Origin: Nonomuraea polychroma
GTDB taxonomy: Bacteria > Actinomycetota > Actinomycetes > Streptosporangiales > Streptosporangiaceae
Direction: 5' to 3'
DNA: 64,000 nucleotides
Assembly: GCF_004011505.1 (NCBI RefSeq)
Contig: NZ_SAUN01000001.1
Location: 2,480,001 to 2,544,000 of the forward strand
In this document: piece by piece, positions 43,311-52,414 of the stretch
How the letters are laid out: each line of letters begins with the position of its first letter
Numbering within the stretch: position 1 is the stretch's first letter
Made by a program: the position numbers and the translations under genes
The notes under the pieces: generated by a model
What the model saw: only the letters and a program-made list of their open reading frames with translations
What the model was told of the DNA's origin: nothing
Database searches by the model: none

Positions 43311-44657
43311 ATGGCACAAATCTGCCATCCCAGAATGTATGAATATCGCCGCCTCCCAGGCTCCTTTGAGGTTCCGTCCAGCCTCCTGGCGGTTGCGCCT
43401 GGCAAACCTTTAGTCATGATTGGCATTCCAGCCCCGGCGACTCCGCCGGACCTGACCGGTGCGACAAAAGCCGCCACGGTCGACGTCGTGATCCCGGTGT
43501 ACAACGAGGAACACGCGCTGCGCGGCTGCGTGGAAGTCCTGCAGGCGTACTTGGGGGAACAGTTCCCGTTCGAGTGGACCATCACCATCGTCGACAACGC
43601 CAGCACCGACGCCACCCTGGCGATCGCCGACGAACTGGCCGAAACGACGGATCAGGTCCGCGTGCTGCATCTCGACGACAAGGGCCGTGGCCGTGCCCTG
43701 CGCAGGGCGTGGCAATGGAGCGACGCCGACGTGGTGGCCTACATGGACGTCGACCTGTCGACCGGGTTGGACGCGTTGCTGCCCCTGGTGGCTCCGCTGG
43801 TCAACGGCCACTCGGACGTCTCGGTCGGTTCGCGGCTGGCCCCGGGCGCGAGGACCGTACGCGGCCCGAAGCGTGAGTTGATCTCCCGGTGCTACAACGC
43901 GATCATCCGGCTCAGCCACGGCGCGAAGTTCTCCGACGCCCAGTGCGGCTTCAAGGCCGCGCGCACGAACGTGATCCGCCCGCTGCTCGACCACATCAAG
44001 GACGACAACTGGTTCTTCGACACCGAACTGCTGTTGCTGGCCGAGCACAACGGACTGCGGGTGCACGAGGTGCCGGTCGACTGGGTCGAGGACATCGACA
44101 CCCGGGTCAAGATCGGGTCGACCGCGATCGAGGACATTCGCGGCCTGATCCGGGTGGCGAGGGCGAAAGCCGGCGGCACAGCGAGAGTCGCTGACCTGCC
44201 AAGGCGTCCGGGACCCAAGCCGTCCCACCCGGACGCGGTGGTGTCCAGACGGGACACCGGTCTGGTCTGGCAACTGTTGTCGTTCGGTGCGATCGGCGTA
44301 TTGTCCACGGCGGTCACGCTGCTGCTCTACGCGCTCTTCCGGTCGGCGATGGACCCGTTGACGGCCAACCTGCTGGCGCTCGTGATCACCACGATGGTCA
44401 ACACCGAGGCCAACCGGCGCTTCACGTTCCTCGGCTCCCGTGGCTCGTCCGGCCGGGTGCACCTGCAAGGTCTCATCGTTTTCTGTCTCTACTACGCGTT
44501 CACGTCGAGCGCGCTGCTGGTCCTGCACTCGGCAGTGGCCGAACCTTCGCGTCTCCTCGAGCTGGTCGTGTTGCTCGGCGCGTCCGTGCTGGGCACGGCC
44601 GGCCGGTTCGTCCTGCTGCGTGGCTGGGTTTTCAACCAGGGAAAGGGAAACACATGA
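43311..44657 (+). CDS. GT2 glycosyltransferase fused to GtrA-type membrane domain
   Basis: 448 residues. The N-terminal GT2 (about 55-290) has DVVIPVYNEEHALRGCV, the DxD-like MDVDLSTGLD and DAQCGFKAARTNVIRPLL, typical of polyprenyl-phosphate mannose/glucose synthases. The C-terminal four helices (about 315-445) are GtrA-like: LLSFGAIGVLSTAVTLLLYAL, NTEANRRFTFLG. It makes a lipid-phosphate sugar and perhaps flips it. Start ATG 43311 with GAAGGA upstream. The stop overlaps the GT39 start (ATGA), so it is the likely donor synthase for that enzyme. Confidence 0.88.
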   Translation: MAQICHPRMYEYRRLPGSFEVPSSLLAVAPGKPLVMIGIPAPATPPDLTGATKAATVDVVIPVYNEEHALRGCVEVLQAYLGEQFPFEWTITIVDNASTDATLAIADELAETTDQVRVLHLDDKGRGRALRRAWQWSDADVVAYMDVDLSTGLDALLPLVAPLVNGHSDVSVGSRLAPGARTVRGPKRELISRCYNAIIRLSHGAKFSDAQCGFKAARTNVIRPLLDHIKDDNWFFDTELLLLAEHNGLRVHEVPVDWVEDIDTRVKIGSTAIEDIRGLIRVARAKAGGTARVADLPRRPGPKPSHPDAVVSRRDTGLVWQLLSFGAIGVLSTAVTLLLYALFRSAMDPLTANLLALVITTMVNTEANRRFTFLGSRGSSGRVHLQGLIVFCLYYAFTSSALLVLHSAVAEPSRLLELVVLLGASVLGTAGRFVLLRGWVFNQGKGNT

Positions 44658-46600
44658 CCGCCGCCGACACTGGCCAAGCGGAGCAGACAGTGCCCATCGA
44701 ACCGGCAGGGCAACCTCCCAGGCGCCGGCCGCGATACGCGCTCATCGCGATCCTCGTGCTGGGGGCGGCGCTGTACGGCTGGGGGCTGTGGAGCGGCAGT
44801 TGGGGCAACACGTACTACACCGCCGCGGTCAAGTCGATGTCGTTGAACTTCACGAACTTCCTGTTCGCTTCGCACGACCCGGCCGGTGTGGTCACGGTGG
44901 ACAAACCGCCGCTGGCGTTGTGGCCGCAGGTGGTGTCGGTGTGGATCTTCGGCTTCCACAACTGGTCCGTGCTGCTGCCGCAGGTGATCGAAGGCGTCGC
45001 GGCGATCTTCCTGCTGCACCGGACGGTCCGGATGTGGGCGGGGGAGAACGCCGCGCTGATCGCCGCCTTGATCTTCGCGCTCACCCCGATCACCGTGGCG
45101 ACCACCCAGACGAACAACACCGACACCATGCTCCTCCTCACGCTCGTCGCGGCGGCCTACGCCTTCACCCGGGCGATGAAAGCGGTGGAACCAGGCAGAA
45201 GGACGAAGTGGCTGCTGTTCACGGCCTTCCTGGTCGGTTGCGGCTTCCTGGCGAAGATGGCGGCCGCGTACATCGTCCTTCCTGCTCTTTTCGCCGCTTA
45301 CCTGGTCGGCAACAAGGCTCCTTGGCGCCGTCAGGTGCTCGACCTGGCCAGTGCGGCCGTGGTGCTGGTGGCGAGTTCACTGTGGTGGGTGGCGGCGGTC
45401 GACCTGTGGCCCGGCCAGAAGCCGTACATCGGCGGCAGCACCAACGGCACGGCCCTGGACCTGGTGCTGGGCCACAACGGGCTCGGCCGCGTGTTCGGCG
45501 CTGAAGGAACGGCGAACGGCGGGGCGGCGACCGGTACACCCCCGCCGGGCGGAGGTGGCCCCGGAGGACCCGGCGGGCCTGGTGGCCCAGGGGGCCCCGG
45601 GGGCCCGTCGTTCGGCGGCCCGTCCGGTATCGATCGGATGTTCGCCGACGCCGTCGGCGGGCAGATCAGCTGGCTGCTTCCGTTGGCGCTGATCGCGCTG
45701 GTGGTGGCGGCGGTGCTCGGCTTCCGGCGGTGGCGCCGGTCCGCCCCGGCCGACACCGCCGGCCGCGCGGGCTGGGTGCTGTGGGGCGGCTGGCTCCTGG
45801 TGTACGCCCTCGTGTTCAGTTTCCAGAAAGGCGTCTTCCACCCGTACTACACCACCGTCATGGCACCCGCGATCGGAGCACTCGTCGGTGCGGGCACAGT
45901 GTGGGCTTTCCGGAAGTACCGGGAGCCCGAGGGACGGACCTGGCTCGTGCTGCCCGCCGGCGTCGCGGTGACCGTGGCGTGGGCGTGGGTGGTCATCTCC
46001 CGGGACACCTCGTGGCACGGCTGGCTGCGGTACGCGGTGGTGATCGTCGCGCTGGCCGCGATCCCGGCCTTGGCGCTGCGTAAGATCCCGAGGGTGGCAC
46101 CCGTGCTCGGACTCGTCGCGGTATTGCTGGCACCTGCCGTGTGGTCGGGGGCCAGTGCGTTCGCCTCCACCGCCCCCGCGAGCTTGCCGGCCGCGGGGCC
46201 GGTGGACAACGAGATGCCGATTGGCTTGGACAGTGGGGAACTCACCGCGGACCAACGCAAGGTCCTGGACTACGCCACGTCACATTCGTCCGGAGCCGAG
46301 ATCACGATGGCGGTCGAGGGCGGCGCCCAGGCCGCGAACACGTACATCGTCGCCACCGACGAGACCGTCATCGGAATGGGCGGGTTCGACGGCCGCGACC
46401 CCGCGCCCTCGACGGACCAGCTGACCGCGTGGGTGCGGGCGGGCAGGCTGCGGTTCGTGCTCATCGGCGGGCTGGCCGGCGGCGGGATGGGGGACGACAA
46501 CAGGGTCATCGAGCGGTCCAAGTGGATCGAGCAGCACTGCAAGCCCGTGCTCACCGCGATCGGCGAGGGCGAGACGCTTCACGAGTGCACGGTCGGATGA
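44654..46600 (+). CDS. GT39/ArnT-like membrane glycosyltransferase
   Basis: 648 residues with about 12 helices. The catalytic extracytoplasmic loop carries NTYYTAAVKSMSLNFTNFLF and the conserved DPAGVVTVDKPPLALW; TVATTQTNNTDTMLLL follows. A collagen-like Gly-Pro-Gly run (about residues 297-315) sits in an outer loop before RMFADAVGGQISWLLPLAL. A long C-terminal soluble domain (about 510-648) ends KWIEQHCKPVL-type. It transfers a sugar from a polyprenyl carrier to an envelope acceptor. A damaged copy of its last codons lies at 48861. Confidence 0.9.
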   Translation: MTAADTGQAEQTVPIEPAGQPPRRRPRYALIAILVLGAALYGWGLWSGSWGNTYYTAAVKSMSLNFTNFLFASHDPAGVVTVDKPPLALWPQVVSVWIFGFHNWSVLLPQVIEGVAAIFLLHRTVRMWAGENAALIAALIFALTPITVATTQTNNTDTMLLLTLVAAAYAFTRAMKAVEPGRRTKWLLFTAFLVGCGFLAKMAAAYIVLPALFAAYLVGNKAPWRRQVLDLASAAVVLVASSLWWVAAVDLWPGQKPYIGGSTNGTALDLVLGHNGLGRVFGAEGTANGGAATGTPPPGGGGPGGPGGPGGPGGPGGPSFGGPSGIDRMFADAVGGQISWLLPLALIALVVAAVLGFRRWRRSAPADTAGRAGWVLWGGWLLVYALVFSFQKGVFHPYYTTVMAPAIGALVGAGTVWAFRKYREPEGRTWLVLPAGVAVTVAWAWVVISRDTSWHGWLRYAVVIVALAAIPALALRKIPRVAPVLGLVAVLLAPAVWSGASAFASTAPASLPAAGPVDNEMPIGLDSGELTADQRKVLDYATSHSSGAEITMAVEGGAQAANTYIVATDETVIGMGGFDGRDPAPSTDQLTAWVRAGRLRFVLIGGLAGGGMGDDNRVIERSKWIEQHCKPVLTAIGEGETLHECTVG

Positions 46601-46645
46601 CTCACAGCGCGTTCTCAGGAAGTTCCCAGGTTCGTCGTCGACGCT
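46521..46645 (+). repeat. Left direct repeat flanking the second two-component pair
   Basis: The last 80 bp of the GT39 gene plus about 45 bp of promoter DNA. Its partner at 48861-48978 matches at roughly three quarters of positions by eye. Confidence 0.75.
46612..46630 (+). promoter_or_regulatory. OmpR-type operator: TTCTCAGG/TTCCCAGG, 11-bp phase
   Basis: TTCTCAGG (46612) and TTCCCAGG (46623) start exactly 11 bp apart, 22 bp before the response-regulator start. This suggests autoregulation. Confidence 0.55.
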
Positions 46646-46651
46646 GGTCAG

Positions 46652-47368
46652 GTGGATCAGCAGCGTGGTGAGGCGACTGTCCTCGTAGTGGACGACGAAC
46701 CGAACATCCTGGAGCTGCTGTCGGCAGCGCTCCGGCTCAGCGGGTTCACCGTACACGCGGCGGACTGCGGAGCCGAAGCGCTGGCCACGGTCCGGCGCGT
46801 CCGGCCGGACATCGTGATCCTGGACGTGATGCTGCCCGACACCGACGGCTTCGACCTCGCCCGCAGCCTCCGTACGGTGCAGGACCAGCTGCCGGTGCTC
46901 TTCCTGACCGCACGGGACGCCGTGGCGGACCGGATCGCGGGCCTGACGGCCGGTGGCGACGACTATGTGACCAAGCCCTTCAGCCTGGAGGAAGTCGTGC
47001 TGCGGCTGAGGGCGATCCTCCGGCGCACCAACGGCGGCGCCGACGTCCTGCCGGACGGCGGCACCTTCCGGTACGCCGATCTCGTGCTCGACGAGGACGC
47101 CCACGAGGTCCACCGGGCCGGCCGGCTGGTGCCGCTGTCGCCCACGGAGTTCAACCTGTTGCGGTACCTGATGGTCAACGCCGAGCGGGTGGTCAGCAAA
47201 GCGCAGATCCTCGACCGGGTGTGGAGCTACGACTTCGGCGGGGACGGCCGGATCGTCGAGTCGTACATCAGCTATCTGCGCCGCAAGATCGACTCGGTGG
47301 AACCGCCGCTGATCCACACCATCCGGGGCGTCGGCTACTCACTGCGGTTGCCCAGGGAAGAGCGTTGA
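46652..47368 (+). CDS. OmpR-family response regulator (pair 2)
   Basis: 238 residues. The receiver has VLVVDDEPNILELL, the Asp in VILDVMLPDTDGFD and TKPFSLEE; the DNA-binding domain has LSPTEFNLLRYLMVNAERVV and ILDRVWSYDFGGDGRIVESY. GTG start at 46652, preceded by phased operator-like repeats; an internal ATG is not available near the N-terminus. The stop overlaps the kinase start (TTGA). Confidence 0.92.
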   Translation: MDQQRGEATVLVVDDEPNILELLSAALRLSGFTVHAADCGAEALATVRRVRPDIVILDVMLPDTDGFDLARSLRTVQDQLPVLFLTARDAVADRIAGLTAGGDDYVTKPFSLEEVVLRLRAILRRTNGGADVLPDGGTFRYADLVLDEDAHEVHRAGRLVPLSPTEFNLLRYLMVNAERVVSKAQILDRVWSYDFGGDGRIVESYISYLRRKIDSVEPPLIHTIRGVGYSLRLPREER

Positions 47369-48828
47369 GCAAGAACCGGTGGCGCAGACCGTGGACACTA
47401 CGGGCGCGCCTGGTCATGGTCTTGCTGGTGCTGGCTACCGTCGGCGTGGGCACCATCGGGGTCGCGAGCGTCGTGCTGCTCCGCACCTCGATGATCGTCC
47501 GAATGGACGACCAGCTCAGGGATTTCGCGCAGCGGGTGGACGGCCGCCCGGGAGGGTCGTCGCCGTCGCCGGACGACCTTCAGCGCCAGTCTGACGGTCT
47601 GCCCACGGACTTCGCGGTCCTGGTGCTCTACGACAACGGGACGCCGGAGTTGTCCGCCCCGGTCACCGCGGACGGGCCGGTACTGCCGGTGATCAACTCG
47701 ACCACCATCGGCCAGTACGACGAGCGTCCGTTCACGGTCGACGACAGGCGAGGCGGCGCCGGGTGGCGCGTCCTGGTGTCGCGGCGGACGACGCCCGAAG
47801 GGCCGCGGATCGTCGTGGCCGCGCAGTCGACGGAGACCACCGAGGTGACCGTGACGCGGCTGATCTGGATCGAGGCCGGGGTCGGGATCACCGTGCTGCT
47901 CGCCCTCGGCGTGGGTGGGTTCTTGCTGGTACGGCTGGGACTGCGGCCGTTGACCAAGATCGAGAAGACCGCGGAGGACATCGCCGGCGGCCACCTCGAT
48001 CTGCGGGTCGCGTCGGATCCGCGTACCGAGGTCGGCCGGCTCGGCGGCGCCCTGAACACCATGGTCGGCAGGCTTTCCGCCGCGCTGCGCCAGCGGGAGC
48101 AGTCCGAGGCGCGGCTGCGCAGGTTCGTCATGGACGCCTCGCACGAACTGCGCACCCCGCTGACGTCGATCCGCGGCTTCGCCGAGCTGAACCGCCGCGG
48201 CGGCGCCCCGGACCGGGCCGACGTGGACCGGCTGATGGGCCGGATCGAAAACGAGGCGATCCGCCTGGGCCGGCTGGTCGACGACCTGCTGCTGCTGGCC
48301 CGGCTGGACCAGGAACGCGCGCTGGACCTGGCCGAACTGGACATCCGCACGCTCGTCGAGGACGCCGTGCACGACGCCAAAGCCCGCGACCCGGAGCGGC
48401 CACTGATCCTGGAAAGCGCCGGCAAACCGGTCCGCGTCACGGTGGACGAACATCGGATGCGCCAGGTGATCACGAACCTCGTCAGCAACGCCATGGCCCA
48501 CACCCCGCCCGGCACGCCCGTACGCGTCCGCGTAGGCATGCCCGCCAAACAGCCAGGACCTCCTGTGGCCGCCGCGGGGAGCCTGGAATCGCACGGCCGC
48601 GTCGTACTGGAAGTGATCGACGACGGGCCCGGCGTGCCGCTGGAGGCCGCGCCGAACATCTTCGACCGGTTCTACCGGGTCGACGAGGCCCGCTCCCGTA
48701 CCCGCGGCGGCACCGGGCTAGGCCTGGCCATCACCGCCGCGATCTTGGAGGCCCACGGCGGCCGCGTCGAACTCAGGACGGCACCCGGCGAAGGCGCTCA
48801 CTTCACCGTGCTGCTTCCCTGGTCCTAG
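47365..48828 (+). CDS. Sensor histidine kinase (pair 2)
   Basis: 487 residues starting with TTG at 47365, which overlaps the regulator stop. Helix 1 (about 17-40), a 125-residue extracytoplasmic sensor domain, helix 2 (about 170-190), HAMP, H-box MDASHELRTPLTSIRG, N-box NLVSNAMAHTP, DDGPGVPLE and GTGLGLAITAAI. The larger sensor domain than in pair 1 implies a soluble or surface ligand. Confidence 0.92.
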   Translation: MSKNRWRRPWTLRARLVMVLLVLATVGVGTIGVASVVLLRTSMIVRMDDQLRDFAQRVDGRPGGSSPSPDDLQRQSDGLPTDFAVLVLYDNGTPELSAPVTADGPVLPVINSTTIGQYDERPFTVDDRRGGAGWRVLVSRRTTPEGPRIVVAAQSTETTEVTVTRLIWIEAGVGITVLLALGVGGFLLVRLGLRPLTKIEKTAEDIAGGHLDLRVASDPRTEVGRLGGALNTMVGRLSAALRQREQSEARLRRFVMDASHELRTPLTSIRGFAELNRRGGAPDRADVDRLMGRIENEAIRLGRLVDDLLLLARLDQERALDLAELDIRTLVEDAVHDAKARDPERPLILESAGKPVRVTVDEHRMRQVITNLVSNAMAHTPPGTPVRVRVGMPAKQPGPPVAAAGSLESHGRVVLEVIDDGPGVPLEAAPNIFDRFYRVDEARSRTRGGTGLGLAITAAILEAHGGRVELRTAPGEGAHFTVLLPWS

Positions 48829-48860
48829 GCCGGGCGACCGTTCCATCCGCCGAGGACCCC

Positions 48861-48935
48861 AGTGGATCGAGCACAACTGCAAGTCCGTGGGCTCACATCG
48901 GGCGGCGAGACGCTTTATGGGTGCACTGACGGATG
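48861..48935 (+). pseudogene. Fossil 3' end of a GT39-like gene
   Basis: AGTGGATCGAGCACAACTGC repeats AGTGGATCGAGCAGCACTGC of the GT39 gene at 46521. The match continues through GAGACGCTT and up to GGATGA at the old stop, with small indels that break the frame. Confidence 0.75.
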
Positions 48936-48947
48936 AATCACAGCCCT

Positions 48948-48966
48948 TTCCCAGGCTGTTCCCACG
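48948..48966 (+). promoter_or_regulatory. OmpR-type operator before DedA: TTCCCAGG/TTCCCACG
   Basis: TTCCCAGG (48948) and TTCCCACG (48959) are 11 bp apart and followed by TTCGTCGT, as at 46623-46637. It is the copied promoter of the response-regulator gene, now serving DedA. Confidence 0.55.
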
Positions 48967-48988
48967 TTCGTCGTTGAGTCTCACCCTC

Positions 48989-49684
48989 ATGACTGATTGG
49001 CTCGTTGGACTGATGGAGAGCCTCGGGGCCCCTGGGGCGGGCCTCGCGATCGCGCTGGAGAACCTGTTCCCACCCCTGCCCAGCGAGGTGATCCTGCCGT
49101 TGGCGGGCTTCACCGCCAGCCGGGGCGAGATGGGCCTGCTGGACGTGCTGGTGTGCACGACCCTCGGCTCGATGATCGGCGCGCTGGCGCTGTACTGGGT
49201 CGGGGCGCTGCTGGGCCGCGAGCGGGTGCTGGCCATCGCCGCCAAGCTGCCGCTGGTGAAGGTGTCCGACATCGAGAAGAGCGAGGCCTGGTTCCAGCGC
49301 CACGGCCGCAAGACGGTGTTCTTCGGCCGGATGATCCCCCTCTTCCGCAGCCTCATCTCGATCCCGGCGGGCGTGGAGCGGATGCCGCTGCCGACGTTCA
49401 CGCTGCTGACGATGGTCGGGAGCCTGATCTGGAACACCGTCTTCGTGCTGGCCGGGTATTTCCTGGGCGAGAACTGGTCACGGGTCGAGACCTACGTCGG
49501 CCTCGGCACGAACGTGGTGACCGCCATGGTGGTGGCGGCGGTGCTGGTCTTCGTCGGGGTCCGGCTGGCCGAGCGGTACAAAGGCCGCCATGCGGCTCGT
49601 CGCGCAGTTCTTGACGGCACCCCAACTCGAGGAAAGCCTGGTGAAGGAGATCACGGCGACCGGCGTCCCCGCGCTCGTGGGTGA
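48989..49684 (+). CDS. DedA-family membrane protein
   Basis: 231 residues, SNARE-associated/DedA (PF09335). The re-entrant loops are ENLFPPLPSEVILPLAGFTA and FFGRMIPLFRSLISIPAGVE; GNTVFVLAG-like NTVFVLAGYFLGENW follows. Members recycle undecaprenyl phosphate or other phospholipids across the membrane, which fits the polyprenyl-dependent transferases upstream. I use ATG 48989; the frame is open for 102 nt before it, but that DNA is the fossil GT39 end. Confidence 0.87.
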   Translation: MTDWLVGLMESLGAPGAGLAIALENLFPPLPSEVILPLAGFTASRGEMGLLDVLVCTTLGSMIGALALYWVGALLGRERVLAIAAKLPLVKVSDIEKSEAWFQRHGRKTVFFGRMIPLFRSLISIPAGVERMPLPTFTLLTMVGSLIWNTVFVLAGYFLGENWSRVETYVGLGTNVVTAMVVAAVLVFVGVRLAERYKGRHAARRAVLDGTPTRGKPGEGDHGDRRPRARG

Positions 49685-49728
49685 GCTGGGCGCCGGACGG
49701 TGCTGCCCCTAGGAGGCCGCGCTTCGGC

Positions 49729-50751
49729 TCAGGCGGTTGAGAGTAGGGGAGGCCCGGTGCTCTCGCGTACGACGAGTTCGGTGGCCAGCTCGACGCGGCT
49801 CTGGGGCAGTTGCTCGCCATGGGCCAGCGTCAGCAGCATCGAGGTTGCCGCGCCGGCCATCTTGGCGAGGGGCTGGCGGATGGTGGTCAGCGGTGGAATG
49901 GCCCACCGCACCGACGGCAGGTCGTCGAAGCCGATGACGCTGAGATCGTCCGGGATGCGCAGGCCGAGCTGACGGGCCGCGTGGTAGACGCCGATGGCCT
50001 GGCCGTCGTTCGTGGCGAAGATCGCGGTTGGCCGGTCGGGCAGGCGGAGCATGCGGTGTGCTTCGGCCAGACCGCCCTCGATGAGGAAGTCCCCCCGGCC
50101 GATCAGCTCACGGTCGACGGGCACGCCGGCCATGTCGAGGGCGGTTCGGTAGCCGTCGAGACGGGCCCGGCTGGGCAGCGCGGAGTCGGGTCCGGTGATG
50201 ATGGCGATGCGGCGATGCCCGAGCTCCAGGAGGTGGCGGGTGGCCGTGAGCCCGCCGTTCCAGTTGCCGGCGCCGACTGATGGGATGTTCCGCGCGGGAG
50301 CGTCGGCCGGATCCAGCAGGACCAGCGGGATCTCGCGGCGGGCGAGCTGTTCGTGCTGGGTCTCGGTCAGGCCCGAGAACACTGCGATCACGCCGCTCGG
50401 GCGGCGCCGCAGCACACTCTCCAGCCAGGCGTCTGCAGCGGTGTGGTCACCGTGCAGGTCCGATATCGCCACCGTGAGGTCGTGCTTACGGGCGGCCTCC
50501 GCGACGCCTTTGGTGATCTCGACGGGATAGTCGCCCTCCAGCGCGTGGAAGACGAGCTCCACCAGGGCCGTCGGCGTGGAACGGCGGCGCTGTCGCCGGT
50601 AGCCGTGCCGGCGGATGAGCTCCTCCACGGCGGCGCGGGTTTCTGACGACACCTCGGAACGGCCGTTCACGACCTTGGAGACCGTCGCGGTGGAGACTCC
50701 GGCCAGCTCGGCGAGCTGAGCGATGGTGAGAGGGGACGACTCCGTGGTCAT
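49729..50751 (-). CDS. LacI-family transcriptional regulator
   Basis: 340 residues. HTH: TIAQLAELAGVSTATVSKVV, with NGRSEVSSET hinge region; periplasmic-binding-like core with GVIAVFSGL, GHRRIAIITGPD, FATNDGQAIGVYHAARQLG and PDDLSVIGFDDLP. It lies beside the GH62-GH43-GH127 genes on the same strand, separated by a strong terminator. It is the obvious candidate to bind the TGTTAGCGCTAACA palindromes at 57494, 60010 and 3029. Ligand probably an arabino- or xylo-oligosaccharide (inference). ATG 50751. Confidence 0.92.
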   Translation of the reverse strand: MTTESSPLTIAQLAELAGVSTATVSKVVNGRSEVSSETRAAVEELIRRHGYRRQRRRSTPTALVELVFHALEGDYPVEITKGVAEAARKHDLTVAISDLHGDHTAADAWLESVLRRRPSGVIAVFSGLTETQHEQLARREIPLVLLDPADAPARNIPSVGAGNWNGGLTATRHLLELGHRRIAIITGPDSALPSRARLDGYRTALDMAGVPVDRELIGRGDFLIEGGLAEAHRMLRLPDRPTAIFATNDGQAIGVYHAARQLGLRIPDDLSVIGFDDLPSVRWAIPPLTTIRQPLAKMAGAATSMLLTLAHGEQLPQSRVELATELVVRESTGPPLLSTA

Positions 50752-50808
50752 GGCGGCAGTCTAGTCACGGAGTGCGGGGAGGCAGCGCTGACATTTCTGC
50801 ATGACCCG

Positions 50809-50837
50809 GGCGGGCTCGGCCTTGCACCGAGCCCGCC
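50809..50837 (-). terminator. Strong hairpin between GH62 and lacI-type gene
   Basis: GGCGGGCTCGG, 7-nt loop, CCGAGCCCGCC: a perfect 11-bp stem about 110 bp past the GH62 stop. Confidence 0.75.
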
Positions 50838-50944
50838 ACGCCGGCTCCACCCGGACCTGATCGCGTGTGGTGGCGCTCACCCGATGGGGCATACGCCTTT
50901 GCCATGAACGTCAGGAACATCCGAGCCGGACCCGTGTCACGCCG

Positions 50945-52399
50945 TTAGCGCTGCAGTGTCAGCAGACCCGGTCGGTAGGGCAGGAGGCCGTAGTCGCCGC
51001 CGGAGTTGGGGCTGCGTCCCTGGTAGAGCAATTGGAGGTTGCAGGGATCGACGGTCATGGTCTGGTCGGCGCTGGTGCGGATCAGTTCGCCGTGGCTGAT
51101 GTCGTTGGTCCAGGTGGCGCCGCTGTTGGCCTTGCCGGCGAAGGGGTTGCTCTCGGTGGCGGCCTGGGGCGTCCACGAACCGTTCAGGCTGGTGGCAGTG
51201 AATGAGCGGAAGTAGCGGCCCTGCGAGCCGATCGCTTCGACGATCATGAGGTATTTGTTCTGGTCCTTGAGCTTGTAGACCTGGACGGCTTCGAACAGGT
51301 TGTTCGTCGTGTCGCTCATGATCACCGTCGCTGTGCTGCCGAAGCTGCCCGGGAAGTTCCCGATGGGCATGCTGGCCCGGTAGATCTTGCCGTTGTCCCC
51401 GGCGAAGAACAGGTACATGTTCGTGCTGTCACCGATGAGCGTCTGGTCGATGGGGCCTGTGCCGGAGCCGGAGATGCTCGCGGTGGAAAGCACCTGCTGC
51501 GCTGACCAGCCATTCGGGTTGGTGGGGTCGCTGGAGGTCCTGTACGAGAAGGCGGTCCCGCCCCACTGGTAGGCCAGCACCCAGATGTTCTTGGGGGCGA
51601 AGTAGAGGAGCGTGGGCGCGACAGTCGAGGAGTTCATCGTGTTCTGGCTGGCCGAGGCCATCTCGGACCAGTTGGTGAAGAGGCTGAAGTTCATCGAGCC
51701 CCACCTCGTGCCGAAGTCGTGCGTCGTGGCGTAGACGAGGTGCCTGCCGTTGTAGGGGGCGACGGTGAAGTCCTTGAGCGAGACCCAGCCCGACTTCGGC
51801 TGCGCCAGCGGGCCCGTCGAGGTCCAGCGGTACGTCGACGGCAGATCACATTGACCCGGGTTGCCGCCGCCATCGACCTTGACGAGCTGCCACTGCTGGT
51901 TGGCGCCGCCCCAGTCGTCGTACTGGACGATGTTGGCGCCGTCGGCGGTGGAGGCGCCCTGGACCTCCAGGGCCTTGTTGCTGTGGCGCGAGATGAACCG
52001 CACATGGCCGTCCGAGCTGTCGGCCAGCCGCCACTGCTGGTTGGTGCCGTTGGTGTCGGACCATTGCACGATCGCGCCGCCGTTGGCGGTGGACCAGTTG
52101 TAGACGTCGAGCACCTTGCCGGAGTGGCGGGACTTGATGCGGTAGTAGCCGCCGCCGGAGTCGACGAACTGCCACTGCTGCTGGTTCTGGTTGTTCCTGC
52201 TCCACTGGGTGATGCGGGCGCCGTCGTTCGTCGCGAGGTTGTAGACGTCCAGGGCCTTGCCGCTGTTGCGGTTGACCAGGACGTACCAGGCGGTGGTGTC
52301 GACGGTGGCCGCGCTGGCGGACTGCGTCTGAAGGGCGACGAACAGGCTCGCCAATAAGGTGGCCAGCGTCGCGAGGACGGCCAGGGATCTGAATTTCAC
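50945..52399 (-). CDS. Secreted GH62 alpha-L-arabinofuranosidase with N-terminal RICIN
   Basis: 484 residues. Signal about 1-30 ([10 protein letters not shown]), RICIN about 34-170, GH62 about 178-484. The five-bladed propeller is recognised by [77 protein letters not shown] and [12 protein letters not shown], all typical GH62. It removes arabinose from arabinoxylan. The N-terminal RICIN is nearly the same as that of the GH43 enzyme upstream. Last gene of the GH127-GH43-GH62 operon, 15 bp after GH43. Confidence 0.93.
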   Translation of the reverse strand: MKFRSLAVLATLATLLASLFVALQTQSASAATVDTTAWYVLVNRNSGKALDVYNLATNDGARITQWSRNNQNQQQWQFVDSGGGYYRIKSRHSGKVLDVYNWSTANGGAIVQWSDTNGTNQQWRLADSSDGHVRFISRHSNKALEVQGASTADGANIVQYDDWGGANQQWQLVKVDGGGNPGQCDLPSTYRWTSTGPLAQPKSGWVSLKDFTVAPYNGRHLVYATTHDFGTRWGSMNFSLFTNWSEMASASQNTMNSSTVAPTLLYFAPKNIWVLAYQWGGTAFSYRTSSDPTNPNGWSAQQVLSTASISGSGTGPIDQTLIGDSTNMYLFFAGDNGKIYRASMPIGNFPGSFGSTATVIMSDTTNNLFEAVQVYKLKDQNKYLMIVEAIGSQGRYFRSFTATSLNGSWTPQAATESNPFAGKANSGATWTNDISHGELIRTSADQTMTVDPCNLQLLYQGRSPNSGGDYGLLPYRPGLLTLQR

Positions 52400-52414
52400 G
52401 TCTGTGCCTTTCTG

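Noticed and set aside
48887..48988. Longer N-terminus for DedA
   Set aside because: The added codons derive from the decayed GT39 end and promoter repeats, and lie upstream of the DedA hydrophobic start.
50941..50955. GTTAGCGCTGCAG as another LacI-type operator
   Set aside because: It lies across the GH62 stop codon, only one half-site fits, and no promoter is expected there.
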